Assembly (NCBI GenBank): GCA_005787345.1
Contig: SYBH01000021.1
Location: forward strand, 1 to 51,741
Length of the DNA stretch: 51,741 nt
Reading direction: 5' to 3'
Source: Actinomycetota bacterium
GTDB taxonomy: Bacteria > Actinomycetota > Acidimicrobiia > Acidimicrobiales > Acidimicrobilacustridaceae
Both the position numbers and the translations under genes were made by a program. The notes below the pieces were generated by a model. The model saw only the letters and a program-made list of their open reading frames with translations, searched no databases and was not told the DNA's origin. Below are positions 1-8,026 of the stretch, one piece after another; the stretch's first letter is position 1, and each line of letters starts with the position of its first letter.

Positions 1-122
1 ACCGCAATGAACTCGACCCCCTTGAGTCCGGCGTCGATCATGCGATTGACGGCATTCACGCCACCACCACCGACACCGACGACCTTGATCACCGCGAGAT
101 AGTTCTGCGGACTGGCGGCCAT
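1..122 (-). CDS. ftsZ: Cell division protein FtsZ (N-terminal fragment, cut by window edge)
   Basis: Tubulin-like GTPase that polymerises into the cytokinetic ring. Only the first 40 codons lie in the window. The frame begins [20 protein letters not shown] and continues [20 protein letters not shown], the FtsZ N-terminus with the first glycine-rich nucleotide-binding stretch and the NAVNRM helix. The ATG at 122-120 has a strong AAGGAG ribosome binding site about 7 bases upstream. It is the last gene of the dcw cluster here and lies 81 bases behind ftsQ, the widest gap between rsmH and ftsZ, so it may also have its own promoter or processing site. Identity is certain; completeness cannot be judged. 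Confidence 0.95.
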   Translation of the reverse strand, partial: MAASPQNYLAVIKVVGVGGGGVNAVNRMIDAGLKGVEFIA

Positions 123-177
123 GGGGAGCTCCTTCGAGAGAAATGCAGGACGGACTTTGGGAAGAGATAGAAGAACT

Positions 178-197
178 GGAGCGAGGTTACTCGCCCC
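178..197 (-). terminator. Intercistronic hairpin between ftsQ and ftsZ
   Basis: GGAGCGAG at 178-185 faces CTCGCCCC at 190-197 across a 4-base loop: five inner pairs, one mismatch, two outer pairs. It begins 7 bases past the ftsQ stop codon. It has no U-run, so it may be an mRNA processing or stability element rather than a true terminator. Confidence 0.3.
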
Positions 198-203
198 AAA
201 GGG

Positions 204-995
204 CTATTTCGGGGTTCTCACAACCACAGGGGTCGAGGGATTGACCACATTGATCGTGGCGAGGTCCCGCTGGTCGACCTGGCCCATCACGGTCCGTAGT
301 GAGTCGACCTTGGCCGGCAGGTCTGTGGGAGGTCCCATAATGACGATGCCTTGGGGCTTCAGCGCCAGATTGAGTGAACCGTCTGGGGCAGTTGCAATCC
401 CGGCGACTCGGGTTCGCATTCCCGGGGTAAGTAACGAGGCCACCTCGAGAGCGCCAGAAACGCCCTCGACAAGCGTTCCCGGGGCTCCCGCCTCGACCCC
501 AATGAGAACCGTCTCGACTCCGTCTCCGGCGGTTTGGACGCCAATCACTCGGCCAGAGCCGTCAATAAGCATCGCAACACCGTCGGCAGAAGCTGCGATC
601 GCTACTGGCACCCGTTCTGACACGGTAATAGTCACCAAACCGTCCCACTTTCGAACCACTGATGCGGACTCGATGTAGGGAAGTTCGCGAATACGAGATG
701 CTGCGGCTGAAGTATCGACTTCGAGAAGGGCCTCGCCCGGGCGAAGTCCGGAGATAGCGATGATCTCATCTGATGTCGTTAGAACCGCACCTCGTACCTC
801 GATGCGATCGACATCGAGTAGCGGAGTTCGCGTAATGAACCATGCACCGACGAGTACTGCCGCGACGATCGCAGCGATAAGCCACCAACGACCACGTCGT
901 CGGCGCTTCTCGGTTTCAACGGCATCGCGACGCGCCGCAATGCGCGGATCAATATCGGAACTGGCTCCCGATCGATCGCGCAGTCTGGTGGCCAT
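204..995 (-). CDS. ftsQ: Cell division protein FtsQ
   Basis: Bitopic division protein of the FtsQ-FtsL-FtsB complex that links the Z ring to septal peptidoglycan synthesis. The 263 residues have the family layout: a basic cytoplasmic N-terminus (RRRRGRWW), one membrane segment at about 37-55, then an extracytoplasmic POTRA domain opening with LLDVDRIEVRG, and a beta domain. Its ATG overlaps the murB stop by one base (TGATG). It sits between murB and ftsZ as in other actinobacteria. Sequence identity of FtsQ is low in general, so the call rests on topology, the POTRA motif and position together. Confidence 0.9.
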   Translation of the reverse strand: MATRLRDRSGASSDIDPRIAARRDAVETEKRRRRGRWWLIAAIVAAVLVGAWFITRTPLLDVDRIEVRGAVLTTSDEIIAISGLRPGEALLEVDTSAAASRIRELPYIESASVVRKWDGLVTITVSERVPVAIAASADGVAMLIDGSGRVIGVQTAGDGVETVLIGVEAGAPGTLVEGVSGALEVASLLTPGMRTRVAGIATAPDGSLNLALKPQGIVIMGPPTDLPAKVDSLRTVMGQVDQRDLATINVVNPSTPVVVRTPK

Positions 996-1951
996 CAGGC
1001 GAAGTCCTCGACCCGTTGAGCACCAGCAGCCGCGGCGACTTGCGGGGCAAAACCGAGAAAATGAGTTTCCGCGTGCAGATCCACACCGGTGTGGTCGCGC
1101 ACCTGCGCACGAACCAATGCCATCAGCATCGCGACATCGTTCGCCGAACCGCCATCGTCGACCTGAATGAAGTTCGCATGTTTGTTCGACACTTCTGCTG
1201 AGCCGACCCTGAGCCCTTTCGCTCCGGATTCGTCAACAAGTCTGCCGGCCGAGTCGGGGCGCGGGTTCACAAAGACCGAACCGGCATTGGCCCCGCCCGG
1301 TTGATTTTCTCGCCGCCAACGAACGATGTCCGAGATCTCAGTTTCGGCCACAGATCGTTCTCCCACGGCAAGCGCGAGTTCGGCTTCAGCCACGACGAGT
1401 GAACGACCAAGCATCGAAGTGCGGAATCCGAGGCCAAGATCAGCCAACGACAGTTGCCCTTGGTCGCCCGTTGCGAGATCCACAACGCGCACCATCACAA
1501 GCGATTGCGTCATATCCGAACCGTGACCGCCAGCATTCATACGAATTGCTCCGCCGATAGAACCGGGAACACCAACGGCCCACTCGAAACCAGTGAGCCC
1601 CGCTGCTGCAGTGCGACGGGCGACGATCGGGAGCGGAGCTGCACCACCAGCGCGAACAACTGTGCCGGAGATATCGATTGACGCGAGACCATCGCCAAGA
1701 GTGATGACGATGCCATCGAAACCTTCATCGGCAACGAGAAGATTTGAACCACGCCCCACCACAGCGAATTGTGTACCCGACCTGGCGATCAGTTTTCCGA
1801 TCACCTCAAGGTCGGATATTGATTCGGCTCGAACACGAATCGAAGCCCGACCGCCAACTCGATAGGTCGTTAGTTCACCAAGAGCAGCATCGCGTTCACT
1901 GCGTTCGCCGAACGCCGTCTGAAGTTCGTGAGCGACTGCGCTGAGGTTCAC
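995..1951 (-). CDS. murB: UDP-N-acetylenolpyruvoylglucosamine reductase MurB
   Basis: FAD-dependent reductase that turns UDP-GlcNAc-enolpyruvate into UDP-MurNAc in the cytoplasm. The FAD-binding signature is clear (FAVVGRGSNLLVADEGFDG and GLTGFEWAVGVPGSIGGA), followed by the C-terminal substrate domain with NPGGANAGSVFVNP and KGLRVGSAEVSNKHANF. I place the start at the GTG at 1951, which overlaps the murC stop as GTGA and gives 318 residues; the open frame runs upstream to 2029 but that part lies inside murC. The type without the MurB insertion loop cannot be told apart by eye with certainty. Confidence 0.95.
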   Translation of the reverse strand: MNLSAVAHELQTAFGERSERDAALGELTTYRVGGRASIRVRAESISDLEVIGKLIARSGTQFAVVGRGSNLLVADEGFDGIVITLGDGLASIDISGTVVRAGGAAPLPIVARRTAAAGLTGFEWAVGVPGSIGGAIRMNAGGHGSDMTQSLVMVRVVDLATGDQGQLSLADLGLGFRTSMLGRSLVVAEAELALAVGERSVAETEISDIVRWRRENQPGGANAGSVFVNPRPDSAGRLVDESGAKGLRVGSAEVSNKHANFIQVDDGGSANDVAMLMALVRAQVRDHTGVDLHAETHFLGFAPQVAAAAGAQRVEDFA

Positions 1952-3357
1952 GACGCTCCCCCATCGACAAGAATTGGAAGAACTTCGTCGGCGAGCTTGG
2001 TGATATCCCCAGCGCCTAGCGAAAGGCACAAGTCGCCTTCTCGAAGTTCCTTGGCAAGAACTTGCGCCAGGCCAGAACGATCGGCGACGTACAGGACTTC
2101 CTGCTCGGGATGAGCACGGGTGACTGCGTCGACGATGAGTTGCCCGGTGACTCCTTCGCGAGGAGCTTCACCTGCCGGGTAAATGCCCGTGAGCACAAGT
2201 ACATCGGCATCGACAAACGCGTCGGCGTACTCGCGCCATAACGATTGGGTACGGCTATATCGATGGGGCTGAAAAACTGCTACCACTCGGCCCCAATTTC
2301 CGTCACGACCAGCCGATATCGCAGCCTCAATCTCGGTGGGCAGATGGGCATAGTCGTCGATGAAAACCACGCCACAAGCCTCTCCCCGAGTTTCAAACCG
2401 ACGACGAACACCACCAAAGTTTTTGAGCGCCGCCGTACACGCCGAGAACGGGACCCCAAGTTCGAGGGCTAACGCGATCACCGCACACGCGTTGAGTGCA
2501 TTGTGCGCACCAGGGACGGGAAGGTGAATGTGTCCGACCTGCTCGCCACGTTGCACAACATCGAAATCGGTTCCTGAACGTGAACTTTTCACACTCAGCA
2601 TGCGCACGGTGGCCTCTTCAGATTGACCATAGGTAATTGCACTCATGCCACGAGCGATCGCAGCCGTCTCGGAATCGTCGGCACACAAGACCACTGGTCC
2701 GCGAGTTGCTGAAATGAATAATTCAAATGCAGAGCGAAGATTCTCGAACGAGCCGTGATATTCAAGATGATCGGCTTCGATATTGGTGACGATGAGTGCT
2801 TCATGGTCGATGGTGAAGCCGGAGCCGTCACTTTCATCGGCCTCCACGACAAACCACTCGCCCTGGGACCACTTCGCGTTGATCCCGAGTTGACTGATAT
2901 CGCCGCCAATGAGGAACGACGGGTCAAGGCCCGCTTCAAGCAAGACCAATGCGAGCATCGAAGACGTGGTTGTCTTTCCATGCGTGCCCGTTACTGCAAT
3001 TGTGCGGCGCTCAGAAGCCACCGCTGGTAACAGTGCAGTACGACGGACAACGGGAATCGAACGGGCGCGTGCGGCAAGAACTTCGAGATTGTCGTCTGGA
3101 ATCGCCGTGGAAACGGCGATGAAATCAGTTTCGGTAGCGAGGTTGTCGGCCGAATGCCCGAGGAATACAACGACACCTTCAGACCGGAGGCGATCAAGAA
3201 CCGCTGATTCGACAACGTCGCTTCCGGTTACCGAATGACCCATGCCAACAAGGGTCGAGGCGATCGCTGACATCCCCGGACCACCGACGCCGACCACATG
3301 GATCGATCGAGCAGTCCCAAGTGACGGACACGGATCGCTTTCATGAGCGCCGGGCAT
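1948..3357 (-). CDS. murC: UDP-N-acetylmuramate--L-alanine ligase MurC
   Basis: ATP-dependent ligase adding L-Ala to UDP-MurNAc, the first peptide-stem step. It shows the Mur ligase order: N-terminal Rossmann-like domain (IHVVGVGGPGMSAIA), ATP-binding P-loop (AVTGTHGKTTTSS), the EADESDGSG and DHLEYHGSF region, and the C-terminal domain with DDYAHLPTEI and FQPHRYSRT. The ATG at 3357 gives 469 residues, normal for MurC, and overlaps the end of murG by 17 bases. Longer starts lie deep inside murG and are unlikely. Confidence 0.96.
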   Translation of the reverse strand: MPGAHESDPCPSLGTARSIHVVGVGGPGMSAIASTLVGMGHSVTGSDVVESAVLDRLRSEGVVVFLGHSADNLATETDFIAVSTAIPDDNLEVLAARARSIPVVRRTALLPAVASERRTIAVTGTHGKTTTSSMLALVLLEAGLDPSFLIGGDISQLGINAKWSQGEWFVVEADESDGSGFTIDHEALIVTNIEADHLEYHGSFENLRSAFELFISATRGPVVLCADDSETAAIARGMSAITYGQSEEATVRMLSVKSSRSGTDFDVVQRGEQVGHIHLPVPGAHNALNACAVIALALELGVPFSACTAALKNFGGVRRRFETRGEACGVVFIDDYAHLPTEIEAAISAGRDGNWGRVVAVFQPHRYSRTQSLWREYADAFVDADVLVLTGIYPAGEAPREGVTGQLIVDAVTRAHPEQEVLYVADRSGLAQVLAKELREGDLCLSLGAGDITKLADEVLPILVDGGAS

Positions 3358-4471
3358 GACGCTCCACGAGTTCAGCAACAGCATCAGCAGCATTGGGTTG
3401 AGCCAACGTGTGCGCCGCGATTCCCATTCGTTCAAGTTGCGAAGGATCGTCGAGCAACCGATCAACTTCGGCGACGAGTCGGTCGCCGTCGAGTTCCGCG
3501 TCGGGAATAAGCCGGGCCGCCCCGACCTTCACCAGAGCGGAAGCGTTTGCGCTTTGGTGGTCGCGAGGCGCTTGGGGCAACGGTACCAGCACACCTCCAA
3601 CGCCAACTTCAGCAAGTTCAGCAACAGTCGTACCCCCGGCGCGACCGATTAAGAGATCAGCTGCAGCGAGAACCGTGTCCATATGGTCTTCGTAGCGCAC
3701 AGCGACGTACTCGAGAGCATCGCCCCGTGGAAGCGAGTCCTGCACCGATTCCCAGTCTCGAGAGCCAATCACATGACGAATGGAAAGATCGTTCCGCTCC
3801 GACCACTTCGGCACAGCAGCAAAAACGGCTTCGTTCACTTTGCGTGATCCGAGTGATCCTGTGATCACTGCAACAAATATCCGATCACCGGAAACTCCCA
3901 GTGTTGTTCGTGCACCATCGCGGTCACGTTCTCGGTTGATCGCCAGAACTTCCGGACGAACCGGATTTCCAGTCAAGACGCTGCGCGGCAAATCGGTTTC
4001 AGCGAATGGAACGGCACATGCCTTCGCGAATCGACCAGCAAGACGATTTGCTGCTCCTGCGCGAGCGTTCTGTTCCATCACGACGATCGGGACTCGCCAG
4101 ATCACCGCACCAACGGTGCAGGCGATGCTGGCGTATCCACCCAGAACTAGGACCACTTTCGGACGTCGTCGACGAACAATGCTGATCCCCTTCGCCACCG
4201 CTCGTAGAAGACCCCAAGCCGCCGCGATGTTTTCAAGGGTAAGACGGCGCTGGATACCGCGTCCGGGCAGCAGCGTGACAGCAAAGCCTGCATCGGGCAC
4301 CAGCGTTCGCTCGAGTCCCCGATCGCTTCCAACAAAATGAATCGACGAGCTGTCGTGCCCCCGATCGACAAGTGCCCGCGCAACCGCCAAACCCGGAAGT
4401 ACGTGGCCTGCAGTTCCACCACCGGCCACGAGGGCATAGGTGGCGGAATCGGCAACGGGCCGACCCCTCAT
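3341..4471 (-). CDS. murG: UDP-N-acetylglucosamine--N-acetylmuramyl-(pentapeptide) pyrophosphoryl-undecaprenol N-acetylglucosamine transferase MurG
   Basis: GT28 glycosyltransferase at the inner membrane face that converts lipid I to lipid II. The N-terminal GGGTAGHVLPGLAVA loop and the C-terminal donor site (VITGSLGSRKVN, AADLLIGRAGGTTVAELAEV, PLPQAPRDHQSANA) are intact. The ATG at 4471 overlaps the ftsW stop by one base (TGATG) and gives 376 residues. Coupling to FtsW/MraY genes fits lipid II synthesis and flipping. Confidence 0.96.
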   Translation of the reverse strand: MRGRPVADSATYALVAGGGTAGHVLPGLAVARALVDRGHDSSSIHFVGSDRGLERTLVPDAGFAVTLLPGRGIQRRLTLENIAAAWGLLRAVAKGISIVRRRRPKVVLVLGGYASIACTVGAVIWRVPIVVMEQNARAGAANRLAGRFAKACAVPFAETDLPRSVLTGNPVRPEVLAINRERDRDGARTTLGVSGDRIFVAVITGSLGSRKVNEAVFAAVPKWSERNDLSIRHVIGSRDWESVQDSLPRGDALEYVAVRYEDHMDTVLAAADLLIGRAGGTTVAELAEVGVGGVLVPLPQAPRDHQSANASALVKVGAARLIPDAELDGDRLVAEVDRLLDDPSQLERMGIAAHTLAQPNAADAVAELVERHARRS

Positions 4472-5628
4472 CAGCGTCCCTGTCGAGCGATGTTCAGGAG
4501 AATGCCGGAGGCCGCCATCGTAACGACAAGAGACGAACCGCCCGCGGACACAAACGGTAGCGGGACACCCGTGATGGGAAGGACGCCTACACAGGCGCCA
4601 ACATTGATGAATGCCTGAATAAGGATCCACGTTGTGATTCCCGTGGCCAACAACATTCCAAAACGATCACGGGCATGAAGCGCGATGCGGATACCAAGAA
4701 GAGCAAACGCAAGAAATACTCCGATCACAAGCACTGACCCGACGAGGCCGATCTCTTCGCCGATGATCGCGTAAATGAAATCGGTGTGAGCTTCGGGAAG
4801 GAATCCCCACTTCGCCCGCCCCTGCCCGAGGCCGGTACCCAGAACTCCACCGTTCGCAAAACCAATTTGACTCTGAAGGCTTTGGTAGCCGGTATAGAGC
4901 GGGTCGGCCCATGGATCGCGGAATGACATAAGTCGGCGCCATCGGTAGGGCTCACGGATTGCAAAGAACACGGCCGCACTAACCAACAGCCCCGAGAGGA
5001 CAGCGAGAGGCTTGCCAGGAACACCGCCAACAAAAAGCATCACGAGAACAATCGCGGCGAGAATGATCGTTGTACCCAGATTCGGCTGCGCCATGAGCAT
5101 CACTGCAAATGCGCCAAACACAATTGCGATGGGACGCATTACCGCCTTCCAATCGCGAATCTGGCCAACACGGCGGGTAAGGGTGTCGGCCGCGTAAAGA
5201 ATGACCGCGAGTTTCACGAATTCGGAAGGCTGCATGCGCAGGGGGCCCCAGCCAATCCAACGCGAAGAGCCGTTGACCGACACGCCAAGACCTGGAATTA
5301 GCACTGCGACCATGAGCCCTGCGGAGCCAAAGAGGGCCAACTTCATCCACTTCGACAACTTTTCATAGGAGTAGCGGCTCATGAAAAACATTGCGCAACA
5401 CCCAATGACAAACCAGAGCGCCTGAAGGCGGAACTGATACCACGAGGTTCCGTACTGATAGAGCGCCGTTACCGATGATGCAGACAAGATCATCAGCAAG
5501 CCAAAGAGATTGGCGGCAATAACGACAAACCAGAGAACCTTAAAATTGGTAGTACGCGGCTGCGGTTCACGGGCTGAACGCAGCAATCGACCGACGGTGG
5601 GCCGCTTTTCAGCAACAGTTGCACTCAT
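4471..5628 (-). CDS. ftsW: Septal peptidoglycan glycosyltransferase FtsW (SEDS family)
   Basis: Polytopic SEDS protein that polymerises lipid II at the septum together with FtsI. The 385 residues contain about ten hydrophobic segments, GVSVNGSSRWIGWGPLRMQP (the SEDS NGA/S-RW motif) and the C-terminal GVLPITGVPLPFVSAGGSS signature. The ATG at 5628 overlaps the murD stop as ATGA and has a very strong GGAGGAAG ribosome binding site, so translation here may restart strongly. It sits between murD and murG in the usual dcw place, which favours FtsW over RodA. Confidence 0.95.
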   Translation of the reverse strand: MSATVAEKRPTVGRLLRSAREPQPRTTNFKVLWFVVIAANLFGLLMILSASSVTALYQYGTSWYQFRLQALWFVIGCCAMFFMSRYSYEKLSKWMKLALFGSAGLMVAVLIPGLGVSVNGSSRWIGWGPLRMQPSEFVKLAVILYAADTLTRRVGQIRDWKAVMRPIAIVFGAFAVMLMAQPNLGTTIILAAIVLVMLFVGGVPGKPLAVLSGLLVSAAVFFAIREPYRWRRLMSFRDPWADPLYTGYQSLQSQIGFANGGVLGTGLGQGRAKWGFLPEAHTDFIYAIIGEEIGLVGSVLVIGVFLAFALLGIRIALHARDRFGMLLATGITTWILIQAFINVGACVGVLPITGVPLPFVSAGGSSLVVTMAASGILLNIARQGR

Positions 5629-6992
5629 TGCGCTTCCTCCGTCATGAATCCGCGGAGAGCACGCACCGCATCGGTGAACTGATCGCCTCGATCCCCGTAC
5701 GACGTAAACCAGTCGAACGACGTACATCCAGGAGAAAGCAGAACCGCATCTCCGGGCTGGGAAAGCTCCGCTGCCACTGCTACCGCGTCGGCGATTGAGG
5801 TTTCAATAACACGAATTTCGCAACGCCCGTCAAAAGCCTTATGCACTTCAGTGGCGGCTTCGCCGATCGCCACAACTGCCCGTACCGGGGGTACATGCGC
5901 CCCAAGAGCAGCAAGGTCGAGGCCCTTATTACGTCCACCGGCGATAAGCACAACAGAATCGAACGCCTGCAGTGCAGTTTCGACAGCATGCGGAGTTGTT
6001 GCCTTCGAATCGTCGTACCAGCGCACTCCATCAACCTGGCCGATGTACTGCATCCTGTGATGCAGCCCTCTAAACGAACGAAGCGTATGTCGGACGCCCT
6101 CGACAGTTGCTCCTGCAGCCAACGCCGCGACGGATGCGGCGAGTGCATTGGTGATGTCATGGGGAAAGGAACGCGGAAGTTCGTCGACGGCAATGAGTTG
6201 AGTTCGGTCCGGCAAGCAAAGCCAGCCGTCGGACACCGTGGCATCGGCGTTGGTCCCGGCTCCCCCGAAAGTGAGCGTCGAAACCTCGGGGTTGCGATTT
6301 GCGAGTACGACCGGATCGGTCGCCGACGCGATTGCAACACCGGAGACGGCATCGAGATCTTTCCAAATCGACGCCTTCGCAGATTCGTACGACGAAAGCG
6401 AAACATGTGCGTCAAGATGGTCGGGCGCGAAGTTCAGCCACACAGCAACCGAGGGTCGGAACCAGCGTGTTGTCGCCAAACGGAACGAAGAAGCTTCAAC
6501 AACAAAGACTTCGATAGCGGGGTCGGAAATAGCCTCAACCAAGGGGGTTTCGGTATTGCCGCAAGCGATCGACCGGATACCTGAGGCGAGAAGCATCGCA
6601 GTGACCATGGTCGTAACCGTGGTTTTTCCGTCGGTACCGGTGATAGCGACGATCGGACGAGAATCCCATCGATCGGCGAGATCAAACTCCGATTCGATTG
6701 CAACTCCTTCCGCCTCAGCAACTCCGAAGATGGGGTGAGATTCGGGAATTCCGGGGCTGGGAACGACAAGATCGCACCCTGAGACAAGGCGCGTGAGATC
6801 CTGCGGCGAAGGTGCTTCAACCAGTTCCACTCCCATCGATGCTGCCTCAGCGCGAATCACGTCGGTGGGATGCTCATCGACCGCCACAACTGAGACGCCT
6901 CGAGAGGTAAGCGCAGTCGCGACTGCACGGCCTGTGACGCCAAATCCGAAGACAAGTGCCGACCGCAATGGGCCGCGTGTCGGCGCGTCCAT
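5625..6992 (-). CDS. murD: UDP-N-acetylmuramoylalanine--D-glutamate ligase MurD
   Basis: Adds D-Glu to UDP-MurNAc-L-Ala. The 455-residue protein has an N-terminal nucleotide-binding fold (LVFGFGVTGRAVA), ATP P-loop (AITGTDGKTTVTTM), NFAPDHLDAH, YDDSKATTPHA and the C-terminal LSPGCTSFDWFTSYGDRGDQF motif typical of MurD. The ATG overlaps the mraY stop (TGATG). Confidence 0.96.
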   Translation of the reverse strand: MDAPTRGPLRSALVFGFGVTGRAVATALTSRGVSVVAVDEHPTDVIRAEAASMGVELVEAPSPQDLTRLVSGCDLVVPSPGIPESHPIFGVAEAEGVAIESEFDLADRWDSRPIVAITGTDGKTTVTTMVTAMLLASGIRSIACGNTETPLVEAISDPAIEVFVVEASSFRLATTRWFRPSVAVWLNFAPDHLDAHVSLSSYESAKASIWKDLDAVSGVAIASATDPVVLANRNPEVSTLTFGGAGTNADATVSDGWLCLPDRTQLIAVDELPRSFPHDITNALAASVAALAAGATVEGVRHTLRSFRGLHHRMQYIGQVDGVRWYDDSKATTPHAVETALQAFDSVVLIAGGRNKGLDLAALGAHVPPVRAVVAIGEAATEVHKAFDGRCEIRVIETSIADAVAVAAELSQPGDAVLLSPGCTSFDWFTSYGDRGDQFTDAVRALRGFMTEEAQ

Positions 6993-8026
6993 CAGTTGAT
7001 GACTCCCGGCAATCGCACGAAGTCTGCGTAATAGAGACCCAAAGCCAAGGCCGTGAACAGACCAGCCACAATCCAGAGTCGAATGATCACCGTAGTTTCA
7101 GGCCATCCTGCAAGTTCGAAGTGATGGTGAAGCGGCGCCATTCGGAAAATGCGTCGACCGAACGCTCGATAACTCCCGACCTGAAGAATGACCGAAACTG
7201 TTTCCATTACGAAGAGGCCGCCGACAATTGGCAGAAGCAGGATCGTGTTGGTGCTCAGCGCGAGTGCTGCGAGCCCTGCACCAATTGCTAGAGCCCCGGT
7301 ATCACCCATGAAGATTCGAGCCGGCGCTGCATTCCACCATAAGAATCCGGCAACGGCTGCCATCATCGATGCTGAAACAACCGCTGTGTCGAGGAAACTT
7401 TCATCGCCGTAGATGGAGTTATTACGGAAGCCCCAGAAGGCGATCACTGTGTACGCCGCAAATCCAAAGATTGAGGCACCAGCAGCGAGCCCATCGAGAC
7501 CATCTGTGAGGTTCACCGCATTTGTCGTGGCATAGAAGATGACGACGGCCAGAACCACCCAACCGACCTTTCCGATTTCAATGCCCGGAAAATCGAATCG
7601 AGTGAACGACAACGTGGTCGTGACGTTGGTAAACGTCAGCATAGAAACTGCGTAGGCGACAGCAACAGAAAGAAGACCGAACGTCTTTGCCCTCTTCGTC
7701 AACCCAAGGTTGCGCTCGCGAAACACTTTGATGGAGTCATCGAGAAGACCAACGAGTCCGGCAGCGATAATCGCAGCCATGCAGATCAATCCACGTCGGG
7801 TGAAGACAGCTCCACTGAGATCACTGACAAACCACCCAACCGCAGCGGCCGCCACAAATGCCAGACCACCCATCGTGGGTGTACCTGCTTTGGTGATGTG
7901 ACCCTGGGGGCCATCTTCGCGAATGGGCTGTCCAATACGGCGATGTTCGAGCCATGAGATCAAAAGACGTGTGCCAAATAACGAAAGACCAAGTGAAATT
8001 GCTGCAGCAACGAGGAGACGAATCAT
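6992..8026 (-). CDS. mraY: Phospho-N-acetylmuramoyl-pentapeptide-transferase MraY
   Basis: Integral membrane enzyme transferring phospho-MurNAc-pentapeptide to undecaprenyl phosphate to give lipid I. Visible signatures are TKAGTPTMGG, the catalytic Asp pair in GLLDDSIKV, NLTDGLDGLAAG, FMGDTGALAIG and PLHHHFELAGW, on a 344-residue ten-helix protein. I chose the ATG at 8026, which gives an ATGA overlap with the murE stop; the open frame extends 24 bases further into murE. It follows murE directly, with no murF between. Confidence 0.96.
   Translation of the reverse strand: MIRLLVAAAISLGLSLFGTRLLISWLEHRRIGQPIREDGPQGHITKAGTPTMGGLAFVAAAAVGWFVSDLSGAVFTRRGLICMAAIIAAGLVGLLDDSIKVFRERNLGLTKRAKTFGLLSVAVAYAVSMLTFTNVTTTLSFTRFDFPGIEIGKVGWVVLAVVIFYATTNAVNLTDGLDGLAAGASIFGFAAYTVIAFWGFRNNSIYGDESFLDTAVVSASMMAAVAGFLWWNAAPARIFMGDTGALAIGAGLAALALSTNTILLLPIVGGLFVMETVSVILQVGSYRAFGRRIFRMAPLHHHFELAGWPETTVIIRLWIVAGLFTALALGLYYADFVRLPGVIN

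Noticed and set aside
5841-6584. 247-codon plus-strand open frame
   Set aside because: Antisense to murD; no recognisable motif and no ribosome binding site; the murD motifs explain the sequence.
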